This document shows, one piece after another, positions 24,008 through 37,164 of a stretch of DNA of 64,000 bases. Made by a program: the position numbers and the translations under genes. The first letter of the stretch is position 1, and every line of letters starts with the position of its first letter. The stretch spans positions 744,001 through 808,000 of the forward strand of contig JAQPZY010001129.1 of assembly GCA_029931535.1 (NCBI GenBank), read 5' to 3'. Source of the DNA: Margaritifera margaritifera. Its lineage: Eukaryota > Mollusca > Bivalvia > Unionida > Margaritiferidae. Below the pieces are notes generated by a model that was given only the letters and a program-made list of their open reading frames with translations, was not told where the DNA came from and searched no databases.

Positions 24008-26657
24008 CTTTCCTCTAAATTGCCCTACAAAGTGCAATTCATACCAATATTAATTCTCTCTTTTTTTTGGCATCTCATCATGAGATCTTACAAAAAGAGC
24101 ATTTTTATTTCTATAATACAACATCCAAGTGGGTCTAACTGTAAACAGAACTCATAAATTGATAGTACAATATCTTTTGCAAGCATTATTAGTGTAGAAA
24201 AATCTTTATTCGATGACTGATACCCATCCCGTATTGTGTGTAATTTTTTCTACCCTCTAATATTTCATATGCTATATATCAAAAATAGTTATGATTATTT
24301 TGTATACTCTAATTTCTGTAGAGAGAACTTTTTTCTTACAACAAACTGGAAAATTGAAGGCATTTAAGTAAATCTGCGTTAATATTTTTGCCTAAAATTA
24401 TCTGTACATTCCAAAAAATAATTGATAAAAAGTGTACAAAAACTAACAGACAATACAGAATCTCTTCAAGAAAAAATATGAATGGACTTCATTAGTCATT
24501 TTGCAAAAATTAATGAGAAATAAAAAATCCAAGGGTGGTGGATGGAATAGGGGTGAATAATTGCTCAACTTTTAATTGCATAAATTGCAGATATATATAT
24601 TAATGCCTGCTGCACTCTTGTAACTTAATTCCTTCAACCCTCGTATTACTTACCTCACCTGGCAATGCTAAATAGAAAAGAAGCCAAAGTGACTGGCACC
24701 CAGTTTAATATATTAATGCAGTATTCTCATTATCATAAGATCACTTTTAGCAAATCCCATTAAGCCTTTTTGCCCAGACTATGTATGGTACTCTTTGAAT
24801 GCTACTTTATAGTTGTTCTTTCACTTCTACTACATGCTCAAGGAATTCTCATGAATTACATATGGTCACATACAACTCAACATGAAATTGTGGTACAGAG
24901 TTGTCTGGATTATGAAGGAAACAGCAGTACTATCAGAAAACCACAAACCTTGTTTTGTTGCCATGTCAAAAATGTGGGTCTTACCCAGGACCAAAGATGT
25001 GCAAAGCAAGTGAATTAACCATTACTCTTATCTAGGCCCTTTAAGATTCAACTTGTTTAACCTTAAGAATTCCCCAAAATTTTAATGACTTTGGGATTAT
25101 TTTAGCATAAACAAGTTGAGTTTTCAGGTGAAAACTAATCTATTCATCACATAAAGACTTGAATGGGTACAAATAGTTTTTTTGGCACAATGCTTAGAAC
25201 CATAGCAATTAACATAAATGTCGAACAAAGAGCCAGCATTTAACTTAAAATCATTTTGTTTTGCATGCCTGACTGATTCAATTTAACAGCTATTCATATC
25301 AAACAATACTGCTTTCACAAGTTTTATTATAAAAATTTGCGGCACTGCAGATAAACAAGGTGGGTTTGATCAGAACAAAAGGTCCATATTCCCTTTTGAA
25401 GTCTTCCTTATATGCACATGCTTTGACATGAGTTTCTAAAGGCAATTTTCATTTTGATTTTATTTTTATTTTTAACTAGTCAACAACATTATTTTCTATA
25501 CTACCATTAACCTCTATATCTGATCTAGTTTTGGTTGAGATGTAAAGTAATACTTTCATTTCATACAAAATGTATTTTATGTACTTAAAGTATAAAAGTT
25601 AAATCACATTTACTTTTTCATCCAACTCCTGGATTATAGGAACAAAGTTTTAATCCAGTCCTAAATTCTCTTGGTAAAATTCAAGCTAGTTCCTGATAAA
25701 AAAATAATCACCTGTGTAGAATACCAGACATTGTATTTACAGATTATAGTGTTTTGACTGTTTGATATTAAGGTTGAGAGCAAAGTACAATGGGTCCAAC
25801 TTCCAAGCCTTATGTACTACCATGGGAAAGACCACAATATCAAACAGTATGAGCAAATGTATTTATTTATTATATACCCCATGTATTAAATAAAAAAGTG
25901 AATACAAACTGCTTTCCATAAAATTAAAGTGAATACAAACGTATGGTGAGAAATTTTGTTCTAATTATTTTTTATGACCTAACTGCACATAAATACATAG
26001 TATAAGGTGACATGACTTAACATGCTGCTATATCATAAATAGACCTGCTGTGACATCATGTTATGTAGAAACAAACTTATTGGGTCCTACATCTGCTTAA
26101 CAAGCATCCAGTAAGTGCTTGATAATGTCCAACAAGTGGAAAATTTACTGGATCATCATCATTCAGTGTATCTGCATAGGAAGTCAAGAGATGGGCATAT
26201 AATAAATCATCCTACTAAGATGAAACTCAATTAAGGATTTCAAAGTAATTTCCAATGTGCAGTAAAGGGGTGATAACTCCAAGGAAATACTTGTGCAAGT
26301 CCCATATAACTTGATGGAAACATAATCGTTTGTCTTCATGATCACTCTACCTCCAACATCAACATACCAAATGATCTCTCATAACAACTTACTGAAAATC
26401 TCTCCTTAATACTGTAATATAATCAAAGAAAGTAGTCTATTCTCCTTAATGCAATTTCCATCAATCAAACAATAACTTTAAAAAAGACATCATGAATGGA
26501 AACAAATTATTTAAAGAGGTTCAAAATTAAACTCGTTTACCCAGCAGCCCAGTTTTGTGTATAAATCATTCTGAACTGTAATTTACATATTGATAAAACA
26601 ATGTGTATGTAAAACTTTGTACCATAAAGAACTCATTAGACAATGAGCCAGTCTACA
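24008..26657. other. Unassigned AT-rich sequence
   Basis: No gene, element ends or tandem repeats were recognised in this 2.6-kb stretch. The 82-codon plus-strand frame at 24770-25018 has no recognisable domain. Confidence 0.45.
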
Positions 26658-26882
26658 GTACCATATTTACTTGCTTTTAAGTCGAGTCCAACTGCAAACA
26701 ACATCAACTATGATCTGCCATCGCATAATATGCCGGCATATCAGAGTCTATATTGTTTGTTCTACTGATTGCTCCTAAAAAACTACACAGACCCAGATCT
26801 GTTGGCACATGATGAGATGGCAGATCTTGGTCTGTGCAGTTTGCAGTTGTACTTGATTTATGAGTATATACGATACTGGTAG
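26658..26882. mobile_element. MITE of the 43.6-kb family, diverged copy
   Basis: Same order of blocks as the copies at 43613 and 44018: a TACCATATTTACT-like end; AACATCAACTATGATCTGCC; GCATAATATGCCGGCA; a TCTATATTGTTTGTTCTA centre; a CAGACCCAGATCTG block; and an end with TATACGATACTGG. Bases are clearly more diverged than between the other two copies. Confidence 0.65.
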
Positions 26883-29082
26883 TTTTGTACAATGGACAAG
26901 ACATTTATTAAACATCTTTTGAACGGGCAGACATGTTTGATTTTCTATTTTCAAGCAAAAACTTTGACCCTTTACCACAAAATCGAGAAATCAGGCCAAA
27001 AATCAGAATATAATACAAAAAGAGCAGAAGATGTGATATTTCCTTCCTGTCTGGTTAGAGGATAAATTTCTTTATTACACCCGTATGTTTTCTGTCCTCT
27101 GATATTCAATTACAACAAATATAGGCAAACACATTATAATTCAATCACAAGAAGTTTGCGAGACAGTAGTCCATCAAAGTATTGACACATTTTTACTCAT
27201 TGATTGTTTTTCTCGTAATGATACCATATCAATGAAAATGGACTATTCCATCCTAATAGGTATGTAATCAGGAACCTGTTTCATTTGTGAATAACCAGTG
27301 TTTTCAAGACCCCTGTACTTAAATATTTTTAAACTGTGAATAACACAGCTTTACCAAAAGGTGTGTCTTGGATATTCACAAACATTTAATGATATCTGCA
27401 TACACATTGTAAACTCCAGGTAATAAACCATCTGGATTATTTGGGTTAACTTAACACTGAGCATTGCTGGTTGAAATGAAGGGAGATAACAGAACTAGGC
27501 TTTTAAATTCTAACCTTATGAGTTGTCACCTCTGTGCAATGCATATGGTCACAGGAACCTAATTATTTTATGAGTAATGGAACCAGCCTATATGTGTTTG
27601 TATATTAAATACTGTATTTAAAAGAATGAAGGTCGCTGCTTGGCTGAAAATAATTACCATAGATATTATTTAGAAGAAGCCCATGTATGGGTAAATTGTA
27701 TACTATAGTAGGCTTTGAACCTAAAACCATTTTCCTTTTATCGCTGTTGCCACACAGGTACTACTGGATGTAAATGATGAGATCTCACTGGGCTGGATTT
27801 TTATAATCTGCACCGCTGAGGGAATTTTTATCAAACACAATCTGAGCAGCATATCAATTTTATTGTTTACAAATTTCCTCTCGAATAGATTGTTTCTAGG
27901 ATGTAAGCATGATTTGCCGGTCTTACCACAAAAGTATAGTAATTTGGCCAAATATTAACATTACAGTCCATGGGAACTGAATTAGTTGTCTGTACCCTAT
28001 AGCAACAGATACACCCAGTGGAAAAGGACCTGGATCAAATATGCCCAAGACCTTTTTTCATCCGTTTTATCAGTCAGTTGAATTTGTGATTTTGGGAATA
28101 AGTTGACTGTTGTGTAAATTTTAGACACTTTTACTCACAGTACATGTACCAATTTAATAAAATGCTGTGTAATGCAATTTCTCAGCTTTGCTATTAATAA
28201 CACGTGTCCCCAAAAATCTGAATGTCCATCGAGTAACAATTCTCAACTTTCAAAAGTGGGACTAGATTACTGTAATTATTATAGATTATGGATAAAAAAT
28301 GTAGTTTTTATACAAATTGTTTTACAAAAATATTGCATTTTTCCCTATTTTGTCAAACTGGGTACATCTACCCAGATAAAACCAGACCACTAGACAAGGT
28401 TATATTATCACTATCTGTAAAGTGTCATATCTTGTTTATGTAACTTGGCAATTTATTTATGATAATTTGTTTCTGATTTTTCCACAAGTTTCATCCATTT
28501 TTTCAAATGTTTTATTTTATTACAGGTGAATGTCTCTCTGCCTAGGTTACAATGACACAAATGCTCGAGGTAATATTTAACTTGGGATTTCATTAATGCC
28601 AAAAGGGATTGCTTGGTTTCTCAAACGTGGTGAAAATTGAAGTCTGTAAAGAAGGAGTGTGTTCCAATATTTATTTCCCTTTCTATGGCAATCACTGTAT
28701 AATGCACACCTTTCATATAAACATTTGCCCAACATGCCCCTCTAAAGGAAGAAAATCAAATGATACCAATTTTAAGAATGATAAACTTCAAGCCCACATC
28801 AAAAAATGGGGGGGGGGGATTTTTCCCTTTACAATATGGCTCTTAGAAGGACTGAAGTCACTCCTTTTTTCTTTTCTTTCCTTCTTCCATCTTCATTTTT
28901 TAATTTTGCTTCTGCATTGTATGGACCCCAAAATAATTTTAGAAAAAGAGCTATTAATAACGTGTGCATCGCAAAGGGCCCCACTCATTACAATTTGCTT
29001 GGCAGGAACTTAAACAAAAGAACTTCTGTTGAAAAACTAAGTTTGAAAAATATGGGCATTCAGGAGGCATAATTCTTCTCAA
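26883..29082. other. Unassigned sequence
   Basis: No gene or mobile element was identified. A poly-G tract lies at about 28807-28819. The 134-codon plus-strand frame at 28609-29013 spans low-complexity sequence and lacks any domain. Confidence 0.45.
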
Positions 29083-30100
29083 TTATGACATACAACGATG
29101 AAAATAAAACTCATTCAAAGGCTCATCAATATAAAGGTGCATGATAGCTCTGGCTGAAATCCAACATTCCTTAGTAAAGTAATTAATGCTGCAAAAGGTT
29201 CTGGCTGAAATCCAACATTCCTTAGTAAAGTAATTAATGCTGCAAAAGGCAAGGATAGGAGAATGGAAAATCAGGAGCAATAACTCTTCTAAATGCTCAT
29301 GTGGAACACTTAAAATTAAACTCTTTCAAGGTCTCATCAATATAAAGTTGTATGCCAAATTAGGCTGAAATCCAATAGAGCAGAAAAAAGTGATTTGGTG
29401 GAAACCAAAGTTCAGTGGATTTGCAATGAAGGTCCATAACTGCTGTAAATACTGTTGTGGAATGCTGGAAATCAAACTCATTCAACATAAAGCTGTATGC
29501 CAAATTTGGTTGAAATCCAACCAAGCTTAGTAAAATTTTGCTGTGGGAACCAAAGTAAGGAGGATAGGCAATCAGGATCATCACTTCTGTAAATAAAGTT
29601 GTGAAATGCTGGAAATCAAAAAAGCTCATTCAAGGCCTTATCAATATAAAGCAGTATATGAAGTTTGGTTCAAACCCAAAATAGGTTTAAAAAGTTGTGC
29701 TATTGACATTAAAGTCAGGAAGATGGGCAATCAGGGGCCATAACTCCTGTAAATGATACTGTGGAATGCTGGAAATTAAACTCATTCAAGGACACACAAA
29801 TATAAAGATGCATGCTAAGTTTGGTTAACATCCGAAAATGCTAAGCAAAGTTATGATGCAGAAATCAAAAATATCAAGATGATGGACAATCTGGGGCCAT
29901 ACCTCCTGCAAACAATAACATGGAACAATGGAAATCAAATTCATTCAACATCTCATCAATCGGAAGGCACATTCCAAATCTGGTTGAAATCCAAACATTT
30001 TGGTGACGTCTTGTAAAAACCAAAGCCAGGAAGGACAAGCAATCTGAGGCCCATAACTCTTCTAAATGAGCCTGGGCATGCATGTTGAGTCCATAATCAA
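29083..30100 (+). repeat. Tandem-core array, units of about 155 bp
   Basis: Six or more diverged units begin near 29111, 29321, 29477, 29626, 29780 and 29940. Each contains CTCATTCAAGG...CATCAATATAAAG, a TTTGGTTGAAATCCAA block and GGGCCATAACTCCTGTAAATG. Near 29150 and 29205 a 55-bp segment is locally duplicated. Mollusc-type interspersed core; no coding capacity. Confidence 0.75.
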
Positions 30101-30895
30101 AGCATTGCTATGAAAAAGTCAAAAGGCTGAACAAGCATCTCACAGAATGAATTGTCTTAGCTTCATAAAGATTCATTCAAAGTATGAAGAAAATCCATTA
30201 AGGCATTTATGAATATAAGAAAATTAAAAAACTTTAACAAAAACCTTATAAAAAAATTATCTGACTGTGACCTTGACCCCAACATCAGTGAGTGAGAGTG
30301 CGTGTCGCAGAGTGAATTATCTTTGCTTCACAATGATTCATCCCAAGTATAAAGAAATCCATAATGGGTTTAGGAAATATAAGCAAATTAATGAACTTTA
30401 ACCAAAACCTTAACACAAATTTTCAATGACTGGTATCCCATGGTCAAAGGAGCAAGCACAAATGTCACAGAATGAATCTGCTTCATAATGATTTATTGCA
30501 AGTATGAAGAAAATCCATCAAGGGGTTTAGAAAATATAGATAAATTGAGAATCTTTAACCAAAACCATAAAGCAAATTTTCTATTACTGTGACCTTGACT
30601 CCAACAACACACGGGTAAGTGAGCATGTCACATAATGAATAGTGTCTTAGCTTCATAACAGTTCATCCAAGTATGATAAGACTCTTTCATGGGGTTTAGG
30701 AAATATCAGCAAATTAAAATACATTAACCGAAAACTTCATTTGAATTTTCTATGACCTTGGATCTCAGGGAAAAGAGACATGTGAGCATATCATAAAATG
30801 AATTGTCTGAGCTCATAATGATTGATGTCAAGTACGAGAAGAATCTAGGCATTTAGGAAATATATGCAAATGAAAAACTTGAACTAAAACTTTAA
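30101..30895 (+). repeat. Second tandem-core array, units of about 160 bp
   Basis: Five diverged units share AAGTATGAAGAAAATCCAT, GGGTTTAGGAAATATAAGCA, TTAACCAAAACCTTAA and CACAGAATGAATTGTCTTAGC. The junction with the preceding array is direct, suggesting a composite or nested pair. Confidence 0.75.
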
Positions 30896-31290
30896 CAAAC
30901 TGTTGACACCGTTTCTTACACCAACACAGGAAAAGAGACTGCTATGTTTCTCACTTCCCAGTAACACTGGCTCAACAAAAATGGAGTTGATGAGATGAAA
31001 CCCATAGAAGGCACATCTAGGTCTACAAGACAATGTATGCACCAAATTGCATGAGAATATGAGCTATGGTGGTTACAATTATCTGTTGTAGTGGAGATTA
31101 AAACTTGACTGAAAAAGAGCATTAATTTCATCAAACGTGGACCTGAAAGACAAAACCTTTAAAAGGCACATCTACATGTAATTTAGCTACCAAATGGCAT
31201 CCATTTATGTGTATGGGTTGCAGAGTCATGGTGGTTACAAGAAGTGTGAAATGATGCATAGACAGAGACAGAGCTCTATATAGGCAGTAT
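30896..31290 (+). repeat. Tandem-core element fragment (family of 33.84-34.61 kb)
   Basis: Blocks at 31010-31270 (GGTCTACAAGACAATGTATG, GTAGTGGAGATTAAAACTTG, AATGGCATCCATTTATGTG, GGTTGCAGAGTCATGGTGGT) recur in the same order at 34340-34590. Both copies lead into ACAG-like tails. Same orientation, about 3.3 kb apart. Confidence 0.7.
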
Positions 31291-32167
31291 ATTTGTGTAT
31301 TTTATGCAGAAAAATGGAGTTAAAAATTCATTCAGAAATTTTTTACTGTGTCTGAATTATGCAAAACAATTTAATTTTAAGCATTTAGTCCAAAGCTGTC
31401 ATCATATCTATGTATGCACAGACTATGCTTTATGACGACTGGTTGATCAATATAAACTATACTATTGGTACAAACTCTGGATGTTCTATGCACATTTGAA
31501 ATGATGGTACATGTATTTGATCTCTGTGTAATCGAATGCACCCTGAATCAGTCTTGGTCTCTAAACTGTTTGAAACGTTCAAAAGTTATGATTAACATCT
31601 TGATGATTAAGACTCTGATACTGTAACTTTGTGTTTTGCAGTGTTCACAACAGCTGCACAAAATACCCCACTGAATTTTTAAAACAAAAATCAATACTAA
31701 GCTAGGGACTAAAATATCCAATTTATTAATATTCATATTTAGAGGACCGGGGCAGACAGACAGATTGATGGAAAAAGTGATTACATTAGAACTCCCAGCT
31801 TTGGGGGGGGGGGCCTTAATAAGGGAGAAAAGTAATTTAGTAACAGATGTGGTGTATTAATGCAAAAATGTACTGCACTTTTTACTAGATTTAAATAACT
31901 TGGATTTAAAAATAGTTAAGACTAAGAATAATAAGGCTTGAACAGATCAACCTGTCAGTTGGTCCCATAGTAGAGGAATATTACTCATATAATGAGCCTC
32001 ATCCACTGGAAAAATGGGTTTAGCAATGTCCATGCATCGTGTATGCTTGTTATGTATAGTTTCATCCTGCTAATCCCATGTATGCAGATTTGTGAAAAAA
32101 TATTCTAATGAAAGATCAAACTGCCTGGTCAGTATGACTGAACTCTACATTTTTAGAAGTTACTTAC
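31291..32167. other. Intronic or 3'-flanking sequence of the host gene
   Basis: Downstream (minus-strand sense) of the 32-kb exon. It contains another GACAGACAGATTGATGG tail-like stretch at 31750-31775 and a poly-G tract at 31804-31813. No further exon was recognised. Confidence 0.4.
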
Positions 32168-32322
32168 AAATACAAGCTGCCCATCTGACTGTTCATTCAA
32201 TTTGTGCACCTCATTTTTAAGGTCAACCAGTTTTTGATGAAGGTCAGCAAGCCTCCTATCTCTACAGTTCACATCTTCTTTACTGGACATTGCCTGATTC
32301 AGCCACATATTGTCCTCAGGTA
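32168..32322 (-). CDS. Exon of unidentified coiled-coil host gene (fourth seen)
   Basis: Minus-strand exon of 155 bp. The acceptor is TTCATTCTCTCACCAG just before 32322 and the donor GTAAGT starts at 32167. Only one frame is open; it begins with the last two bases of a codon and ends in phase 0. It therefore accepts the single leftover base of the exon at 42557-42871. The product reads PEDNMWLNQAMSSKEDVN and then a charged segment RDRRLADLHQKLVDLKNEVH with leucines spaced as in a coiled coil. The intron upstream is about 10.2 kb and holds the split repeat array and several MITEs. The next exon to the left was not found. The protein family is not recognised. Confidence 0.75.
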
Positions 32323-32597
32323 CTGGTGAGAGAATGAAAATATTGCCTCATTTAAGTCACAATTACAGCTGGCAAAACAATACATTTTTCTGCTGTAAGT
32401 AAAAAATTAAATCACTGAAATATTGCTCCTGACAACAGGAATCACAGTTGTGACTACCACCAATTATAAATGTAACTAAGAATCTAAAGCAAAGCATAGC
32501 CTATTGGTTAACATTGATATATTTTTAGTTATTAAGAATTTATTTCATGTGTTATCAATTTTTGAGGTTTTATGAAAAATGACATATTTTGTCAGTA

Positions 32598-33709
32598 CAG
32601 TGAAACCCTGCTATAACACGATATTTGGGGTCCATACAATTCTATCGTGGAAAAAGCAGGGTCGCGTTATTGCGGGGTTTTACTATATTATACGTTATTC
32701 AGAGAACAACGTATACACGTCTAATGTATAGCATGAATAGGTTATCAACACTGTTTACTATCTGATATCGATTCGTCTTTGTTTTCCCACATGACAACCC
32801 GCTGATTGAGCCACGAGTTTGATACTTGTTCAGTGCCTAGTAACAGAGAGTGGTTATTTGAACTCCCTGTGATCTTGCTGCCCAAGCTCAATCTCTACAT
32901 AAGTGCCTACATATGACAATCTTTGATCTTGCCGCCCAAGCTCAGTCTCTACATAAGCACCCACATATGACAATCTTTGATCAACCACCGCATTGTCTGG
33001 TGCTTGATTGTGTATGCAGTTAAAGAAGAAACATAAGTCGGCTATTGTTTGCGCAATGATTGTATACAGGATGAATTGAAGTCCAGCACACGTGTTGGCG
33101 GCTTACGTTTTTTGATGTTGATTAAATCGTGAGAATCTTTTATCAACAACCACATTGTCTGATGCTCGGTTGTGTATCCAGTTAAAGAAGAAAAACATGT
33201 CGGCTATTGTTTGAGCAATGATTGTATACAGAATGAATTGAAGACAAACACAAAGAAGACTTACTGGCTTTACTCATGGATCAGTAATAAGTAACATTTC
33301 CGATAATGTTTATTTTGGCATAATACTTCAAGAAATTGGTGAAATTGTTAAATTTCAGAAGCCACGCCACGATCAAATTCATATGTGATCTCTTCCCCAA
33401 AATGATAATAAACTTTTTATACACTATTTCTCGTGCTTAAAAAATTTTTTTTTTCCGTGTACGAGAAAAATACATGTACATGTATATAAATTTCAGGAAC
33501 CACGCCACAAACGTATTATACTCGAATTCATACACGATCTCTTCCCCAAAATGATACTGTAATATACACATTTTATACACTATTTCTCATACTTTGAAGA
33601 AAAAAATTTTCATGTGCAAATGAATATATGAAATTTTGGGAGCCACGCCACAATTGCGTTATATCTGAATTCGCATTATAGCGGGGTGCGTTGTAGCGGG
33701 GTTTCACTG
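32598..33709. mobile_element. Tigger/pogo-like TIR element, non-autonomous, 1.1 kb
   Basis: The left end CAGTGAAACCCTGCTATAAC and the right end GTTGTAGCGGGGTTTCACTG are inverted repeats of about 20 bp with a few mismatches. TA flanks both sides (32596-32597 and 33710-33711). The right end carries an extra CGCATTATAGCGGGG block. The interior has two copies of a 110-bp segment (CAATCTTTGATC...GCATTGTCTGGTGCT) near 32970 and 33140, and a second pair around 33355 and 33490 (AGCCACGCCAC). CAGTGAAACC termini with TA duplication are typical of pogo/Tigger elements. No transposase is visible. It lies in the host-gene intron. Confidence 0.8.
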
Positions 33710-33839
33710 TACTTAAATTTGTGGTTGTGGAAGGGGTCTTATTGTTTTTACAGAAGGATCATTGTTTGGTGGGTCTTTAAATTAGTGGTTTGAAGCAACC
33801 ATGAAGTCCACAATAAATCACACAAATTGGCACCCGACA

Positions 33840-34640
33840 AAATATGGTGCTATCTGTAGTGGGTGTATTGCAAAGGGCCCCACTCACAACAATTTGCAAC
33901 ATAGGGCCTTAAACAGAGAAATATCTGTTGGGAAACTATGGACATTCAAGGGCCATGACTCCTCTAAATGATGTCAGGAAATGCTCGAAATCTAACTCTT
34001 TCAAAAACTCGTAAATACAAGCAACATCCCATGTAAAAAAAAGATATGAAGCTGATAGGATAGGGCCATAACTCTGTTGAAAATGAAGTAAACATCAAAA
34101 CACACATAAAAGACAAATCTGCCATAACTCTGTTGAAAATGAAGTAACATCAAAACAAACATAAAAGACAAATCTAGGTCTATGAAACAAATGTTTACAT
34201 CAAACTGCATCAGAATGTTTAATGGTTCTTGAGCTGTGATAATCACAAGCAAAAAACCACTTCAAGATATGAAGTTAATTGCCAAGGGGCATAATTCTAT
34301 CCCTAATGGAGTTGACGAGACAGAACCAATACAAGGCACATCTAGGTCTATGAAACAATGTATGCACCAAATTGCATCAGAATAATTTGAATCATAAAAC
34401 TTTGCTGCTTAGAAGTATCTACTGTAGTGGGGATTTAAACTTGATGAAAAAGGTCAATAACACTATTAAAATTGGACCTGAAAAGATGAAATCTTTAAAC
34501 AGCATGTCTACATGCAATAGGCAATTCACCTAACAAATGGCATCCAATTATGTGCAAGGGTTGCAGAGCTTTGGTGGTTACATGAAGTGTGAACAGACAG
34601 ACAGATGGACTGATGGAGGTGTTATTACATTATATATATA
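33840..34640 (+). repeat. Tandem-core element with ACAG tail
   Basis: Diverged units include GATATGAAGCTGATAGG/GGGGCATAATTCT blocks, two near-identical 60-bp stretches at about 34060 and 34120, and the block shared with 30896-31290. The array ends in GAACAGACAGACAGATGGAC at 34590-34612 followed by a short (TA)n. An ACAG-type microsatellite tail is a feature of pearl elements. Confidence 0.7.
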
Positions 34641-34689
34641 TATATCATAAGGCTTTATAAATCAACATCACACAGCAGAATTTCAGGGA

Positions 34690-35540
34690 GCAAAAACATA
34701 TTTTTAAAAATGTATATTTTTGTTTATTGCTTCAATTGAGAACCAAACAGATTTATTAATGACTTGGAGACATAGACATAATACACACCATACTAAAATA
34801 TCAAAATCGTTTTTTGTTGAAGTGCCTGTTAACAAAGCCCTAACCGTTCTAAATGTAGTCGAAATTAGGCATTTTTGCTGACCAAGACCTAGTTTTAAGG
34901 CCATTTTTAGCACAGTAAATAGGGATATAGATTCAGAGCAATGTTCTGTAAGAGTTCAAACTGTTACTTATCAAATAATAATGAGACGTACCTATTTGCA
35001 TGCATTTTGGAAAAAATGACCTACTGCCAGGACCAAAAATAGCCATTAAAGAACATGTACATTCCTCTTCAGAACATTCAGAGCTTTTATGAACCAATGC
35101 CTTTATTGAGAAACAAGGTCAGATTTTAATATGATGTGTATAATGTCTGTATCCTCAACATTCTTTTGACTCTTAGTTGAAACACTGACCAAAACTTCAA
35201 CAAATAAAACTGGTATTTTTCCAAAAAAATTAATATTTTCAGGTTTTTCATACACAAAATTATCATTTTTTTCTAATTCTGGTCAACTCTTGAAGTGAGA
35301 ACCAAAACTATATTTTAGTACGCTGGAGACATAGACATTATATTGATGTATGACGTTGGTTCTCAAATGAAGTACCCATTAACAAATGATCTAAATGTTG
35401 CAAATTAAGCCAAAATCCTGCTGACCTTGAAACACTCTGAATGCTACTTTTAGCCCCTTAAATAGAACTTTATTTCTAAAATTATTTTAGTAAAAGTTCA
35501 AACTTTATTCTACAAAATAATGTCAAAATTATATGTCTGT
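34690..35540. repeat. Diverged direct duplication, period about 563 bp
   Basis: GGAGACATAGACAT occurs near 34765 and 35327. Surrounding blocks (GAGAACCAAA, GTGCCTGTTAACAAA versus GTACCCATTAACAAA, and GCATTTTTGCTGACC versus AAATCCTGCTGACC) align in the same order. This is an old tandem duplication; no gene was seen. Confidence 0.6.
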
Positions 35541-35635
35541 TTGCAAGCTGAAATAAATGAAATTAATAATGCAAACAATGAAATAACAAATTATAAATCA
35601 TAAAAGATTAACATTGCAACCTGGTAAATGAAATA

Positions 35636-35816
35636 CAGTGATCCCTCACTATAATGCTGTTCAAGGGAGCCTTACAAGTGTACCGTGATACATGAGGTCA
35701 CCTTATACTGGAGTACATTATACATATTATTATTATTACATATGGGATCCATGTCTATACCCATCTTATAAATGGGACCATGTTATATTGAGGTGTCTTA
35801 CAGTGGGGGACCACTG
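35636..35816. mobile_element. 181-bp MITE with TA target duplication
   Basis: The ends CAGTGATCCCTCACTATAAT and CAGTGGGGGACCACTG (right end) are inverted repeats in their outer 15 bp. TA flanks both sides (35634-35635 and 35817-35818). CAGTG(A/G)TCCC termini and TA duplication place it with Tc1/mariner/pogo-type MITEs. Confidence 0.75.
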
Positions 35817-36279
35817 TACTTGGAATAATCTTTGTGTAGGATGATTCCAAAAAGGCAAGTCCCACTCAGGTGGGAAATTTGTTTTCTCTATACCTTTAAT
35901 TAAACTAACTTTGGAGAAAAATGAAAAATAACTACTACTTACACCAAGTTTCAAAAGCAAAGAAATTTTGCAAATTTAGCAATGAACCTGAATTTGCAAA
36001 AATATTATCACTGTAAAGACTGAGAGAATACAGTGTATATCATCATTCATACATTGGCAAAAAATTCATGTCACAAATATTGTACAAGACCTGCCTAAAT
36101 TTAGTGATACTAGAATATTATCATATACAGTATGAAAAAGAGGAATGGTGAGCAATTTACCCACATAAATATAATCCCCACCCACCCCACCCCACCCCGT
36201 GATGGAAATGAGTCTATAGTCAAAAAGAGGGATTAATCTTGTGAAAACATTGCTGGTACAATGATTGGTCAACTTGCAT

Positions 36280-37164
36280 ATCTTCTGATGATGACCATAA
36301 TATGTACTAAACTTCACAGTAATCCACTAAAAACAGCAATAGTTGCAATCACAAACTTCTGTCATACATTGGATCCATCTGTAAGTCAAATGGGCAATAA
36401 CTCTTACAAAAATTAAGGGAACAACAATATTTGTCAATAGGTGCACACAATCCATAAAAAAACAAGACAAGTTGTGTTCACAAGATTCTGTCATACACTG
36501 CATTCAGCTGCAGGATAAAAAAGGTAATAACAAAAACTGGGGGAGGAAAGTGATTTGTCGTTATGTACATCTTCAGGTGATGACCATAATATTTACCACC
36601 TTTCAAGGCAATCCATCAAAAACTGTTGGACTAGCTGCACTAATGAGATTGTGTCATGCATGCATAAAGCTACAAGACAAAAAGAGCAATTGAACTCTTT
36701 ACAAAAATGCAGGAGCAAAGTGATTTGGCAGTATGCCTATATTCATATGATGAACATAATAATTACCAAGTTTCATGGTAAAAACTGTGGGACTAGTTGT
36801 GCTCAGGAGATTGCATCATACAATGCATTAAGCCACAAAACAAAAGGGCAATAACTCTAAAACAAATTATGGGAGCCAAGTGATTCGTCGATGTATGCAT
36901 CTTCTGGTGAAGACTAATATTTACCAAGTTTCTTGACAAATCTATCAAAAACTTGGGGACTAGTTGCACTAATGACATGGTGTCATACACTGCATTAAGC
37001 TACAAGACAAGAAGGGCAATAACTCTAAAAAAAATTGTGGGAGCAAAGTGATTTGTCAATATTAGCATCTTCAGGCGATGTTCATAATATTCACCAAGTT
37101 TCATTGCAATTCATCAAAAACTGCAGGACTAGTTGCACTAACAAGATTGTCATAATCTGCATTA
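36280..37164 (+). repeat. Tandem-core array, units of about 165 bp, left part
   Basis: Units repeat at about 36380, 36546, 36717, 36879 and 37046. They share GGGAGCAAAGTGATTTGTCG, CATCTTCAGGTGATGACCAT, AATATTTACCAAGTTTCATG and CATCAAAAACTGCAGGACTA. The array stops inside a unit at 37164 and resumes in register at 42174, so it is split by the 5-kb insertion. A C-rich tract (CCCACC repeats) precedes it at 36177-36200. Confidence 0.85.

Noticed and set aside
24770..25018. 82-codon frame with a hydrophobic stretch as a secreted peptide
   Set aside because: No conserved cysteine pattern, promoter or splice signals; expected by chance in AT-rich sequence.
28609..29013. 134-codon open frame as a small gene
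   Set aside because: Crosses poly-G and T-rich low-complexity tracts, overlaps another frame of similar quality, and shows no domain or signal peptide.
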